Shown here in pieces: positions 63,454 through 64,000 of a DNA stretch of 64,000 nt. This stretch comes from Bacillota bacterium (GTDB lineage Bacteria > Bacillota > Sulfobacillia > Sulfobacillales > Sulfobacillaceae): positions 1 to 64,000 of the forward strand of contig JAKACZ010000006.1 in NCBI GenBank assembly GCA_021820965.1, given 5' to 3'. How positions within the stretch are numbered: the stretch's first letter is position 1; each line of letters starts with the position of its first letter. The notes beneath the pieces were generated by a model. It had not been told where the DNA came from. It worked only from the letters and a program-made list of their open reading frames with translations, and did no database searches. The position numbers and the translations under genes are program-made.

Positions 63454-64000
63454 TTGCCAAAAGTCACGGAGACGCATAAGCGGCGACGGAGGCAAGCCAT
63501 CCTGGATGCTGCCGAACAGATCTTTCTAGGTAAGGGCTACCAGTCGACTACGGTTGATGATATTGCGGTGCGCAGTGGACTCAGTGTTGGGGCGCTTTAT
63601 CGATACTTTTCGGGAAAAAGCGATATCTTGCTGACTCTCATGGAAGATCGGCTGGGGCGGACACCGGATTTACTCGAACGCCTAACAGCCGATGCCCACG
63701 ACCCTTGGGAGCAGATTGGCCGCTGTGTTGACATCTTTGTTTTGGCGCTGCGCGTCCGCCACCCCAGCACCGGGCGGTTACTGATAGTCGCGTGGGGCGA
63801 AGCGCTGCAGGATAGCACCGTGCGTGACGGATTATTGCGGCGTTTCACGGGGCTCGTGGATTATATACGCACCGTGATACAACGGGGCATTGCGTCGGGC
63901 AAGTTTCGTCGCGATGCGGATGCCAAAGTCTTGGCCTCGCTACTGGTCTGCCTGGCGGACGGGGTCACCCTCTATTGGTCGGCAAACAGTTCCAGTCTCG
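63454..64000 (+). CDS. TetR/AcrR-family regulator, 3' end outside the window
   Basis: TTG 63454 follows TTAAGGAGG. At least 182 residues. N-terminal TetR HTH: RRRQAILDAAEQIFLGKGYQ, STTVDDIAVRSGLSVGALYRYFSGKSDIL. The C-terminal ligand domain is helical and unfinished at the window edge. The unusual TTG start could lower expression. Target is probably the adjacent palindrome and genes beyond the window. Confidence 0.92.
   Translation, partial: MPKVTETHKRRRRQAILDAAEQIFLGKGYQSTTVDDIAVRSGLSVGALYRYFSGKSDILLTLMEDRLGRTPDLLERLTADAHDPWEQIGRCVDIFVLALRVRHPSTGRLLIVAWGEALQDSTVRDGLLRRFTGLVDYIRTVIQRGIASGKFRRDADAKVLASLLVCLADGVTLYWSANSSSL

Overview
The window looks like a chromosomal segment of a Gram-positive, moderately GC-rich bacterium with many decayed insertion sequences. 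Strong AGGAGG-type ribosome binding sites, TTGACA-17-TAxACT promoters, an ANTAR antiterminator, PadR and TetR regulators and a DHA2 exporter fit a Bacillota lineage such as Sulfobacillus. That assignment is an impression, not a proof.

Layout. 1-2.8 kb: transposase remnants and hairpin repeats. 2.9-5.5 kb: a secreted PepSY protein convergent with an NCS2 purine/uracil permease. 5.5-11.8 kb: small hypothetical genes, one frameshifted, and a previously overlooked 48-residue membrane peptide. 12.0-28.0 kb: the core locus. It has an allantoinase/hydantoinase-like amidohydrolase and a cysteine amidohydrolase behind their own promoter and an attenuator-like leader, then an ANTAR regulator, UbiX/UbiD, three BMC-H shell proteins, one BMC-P, two BMC-associated proteins, adenine deaminase, a cyclase-family hydrolase, an adenosine-deaminase-family enzyme, guanine deaminase, formate-THF ligase and FolD. 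28.1-32.2 kb (minus strand): a hypothetical gene, a tandem glycine riboswitch, an NCS1 permease and a divergent isochorismatase-fold protein. 33.2-41.4 kb: an identical 2.2-kb second copy of the promoter-leader-amidohydrolase-amidase unit, followed by a DUF1989 protein, an M20 hydrolase and a xanthine-dehydrogenase-type molybdenum enzyme. 41.9-53 kb: IS3 and other transposases, IS debris, oligopeptidase B and orphans. 53.5-58.9 kb: a four-gene operon with BrxD-like and BrxL ATPases but none of the other BREX genes. 59.3-64.0 kb: nadE, MFS/PadR, a class II aldolase and a TetR regulator cut by the window edge.

How the genes may work together. The 12-41 kb genes form a purine-salvage/catabolic regulon built around a bacterial microcompartment without an aldehyde dehydrogenase. 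Deaminases and the molybdenum hydroxylase would converge on xanthine. A cyclic amidohydrolase, a carbamoyl-amidase-like enzyme, a prFMN decarboxylase, further hydrolases, FolD and formate-THF ligase are the enzyme types needed for the anaerobic xanthine-imidazole-formiminoglycine route known biochemically from purinolytic clostridia. A glycine riboswitch nearby fits the glycine product. Three leaders (both permeases and the adenosine-deaminase-family gene) share a conserved two-stem RNA element that I think is a purine-sensing riboswitch. The duplicated operon leader looks like an ANTAR-controlled terminator. These links are inference from gene content and sequence motifs.
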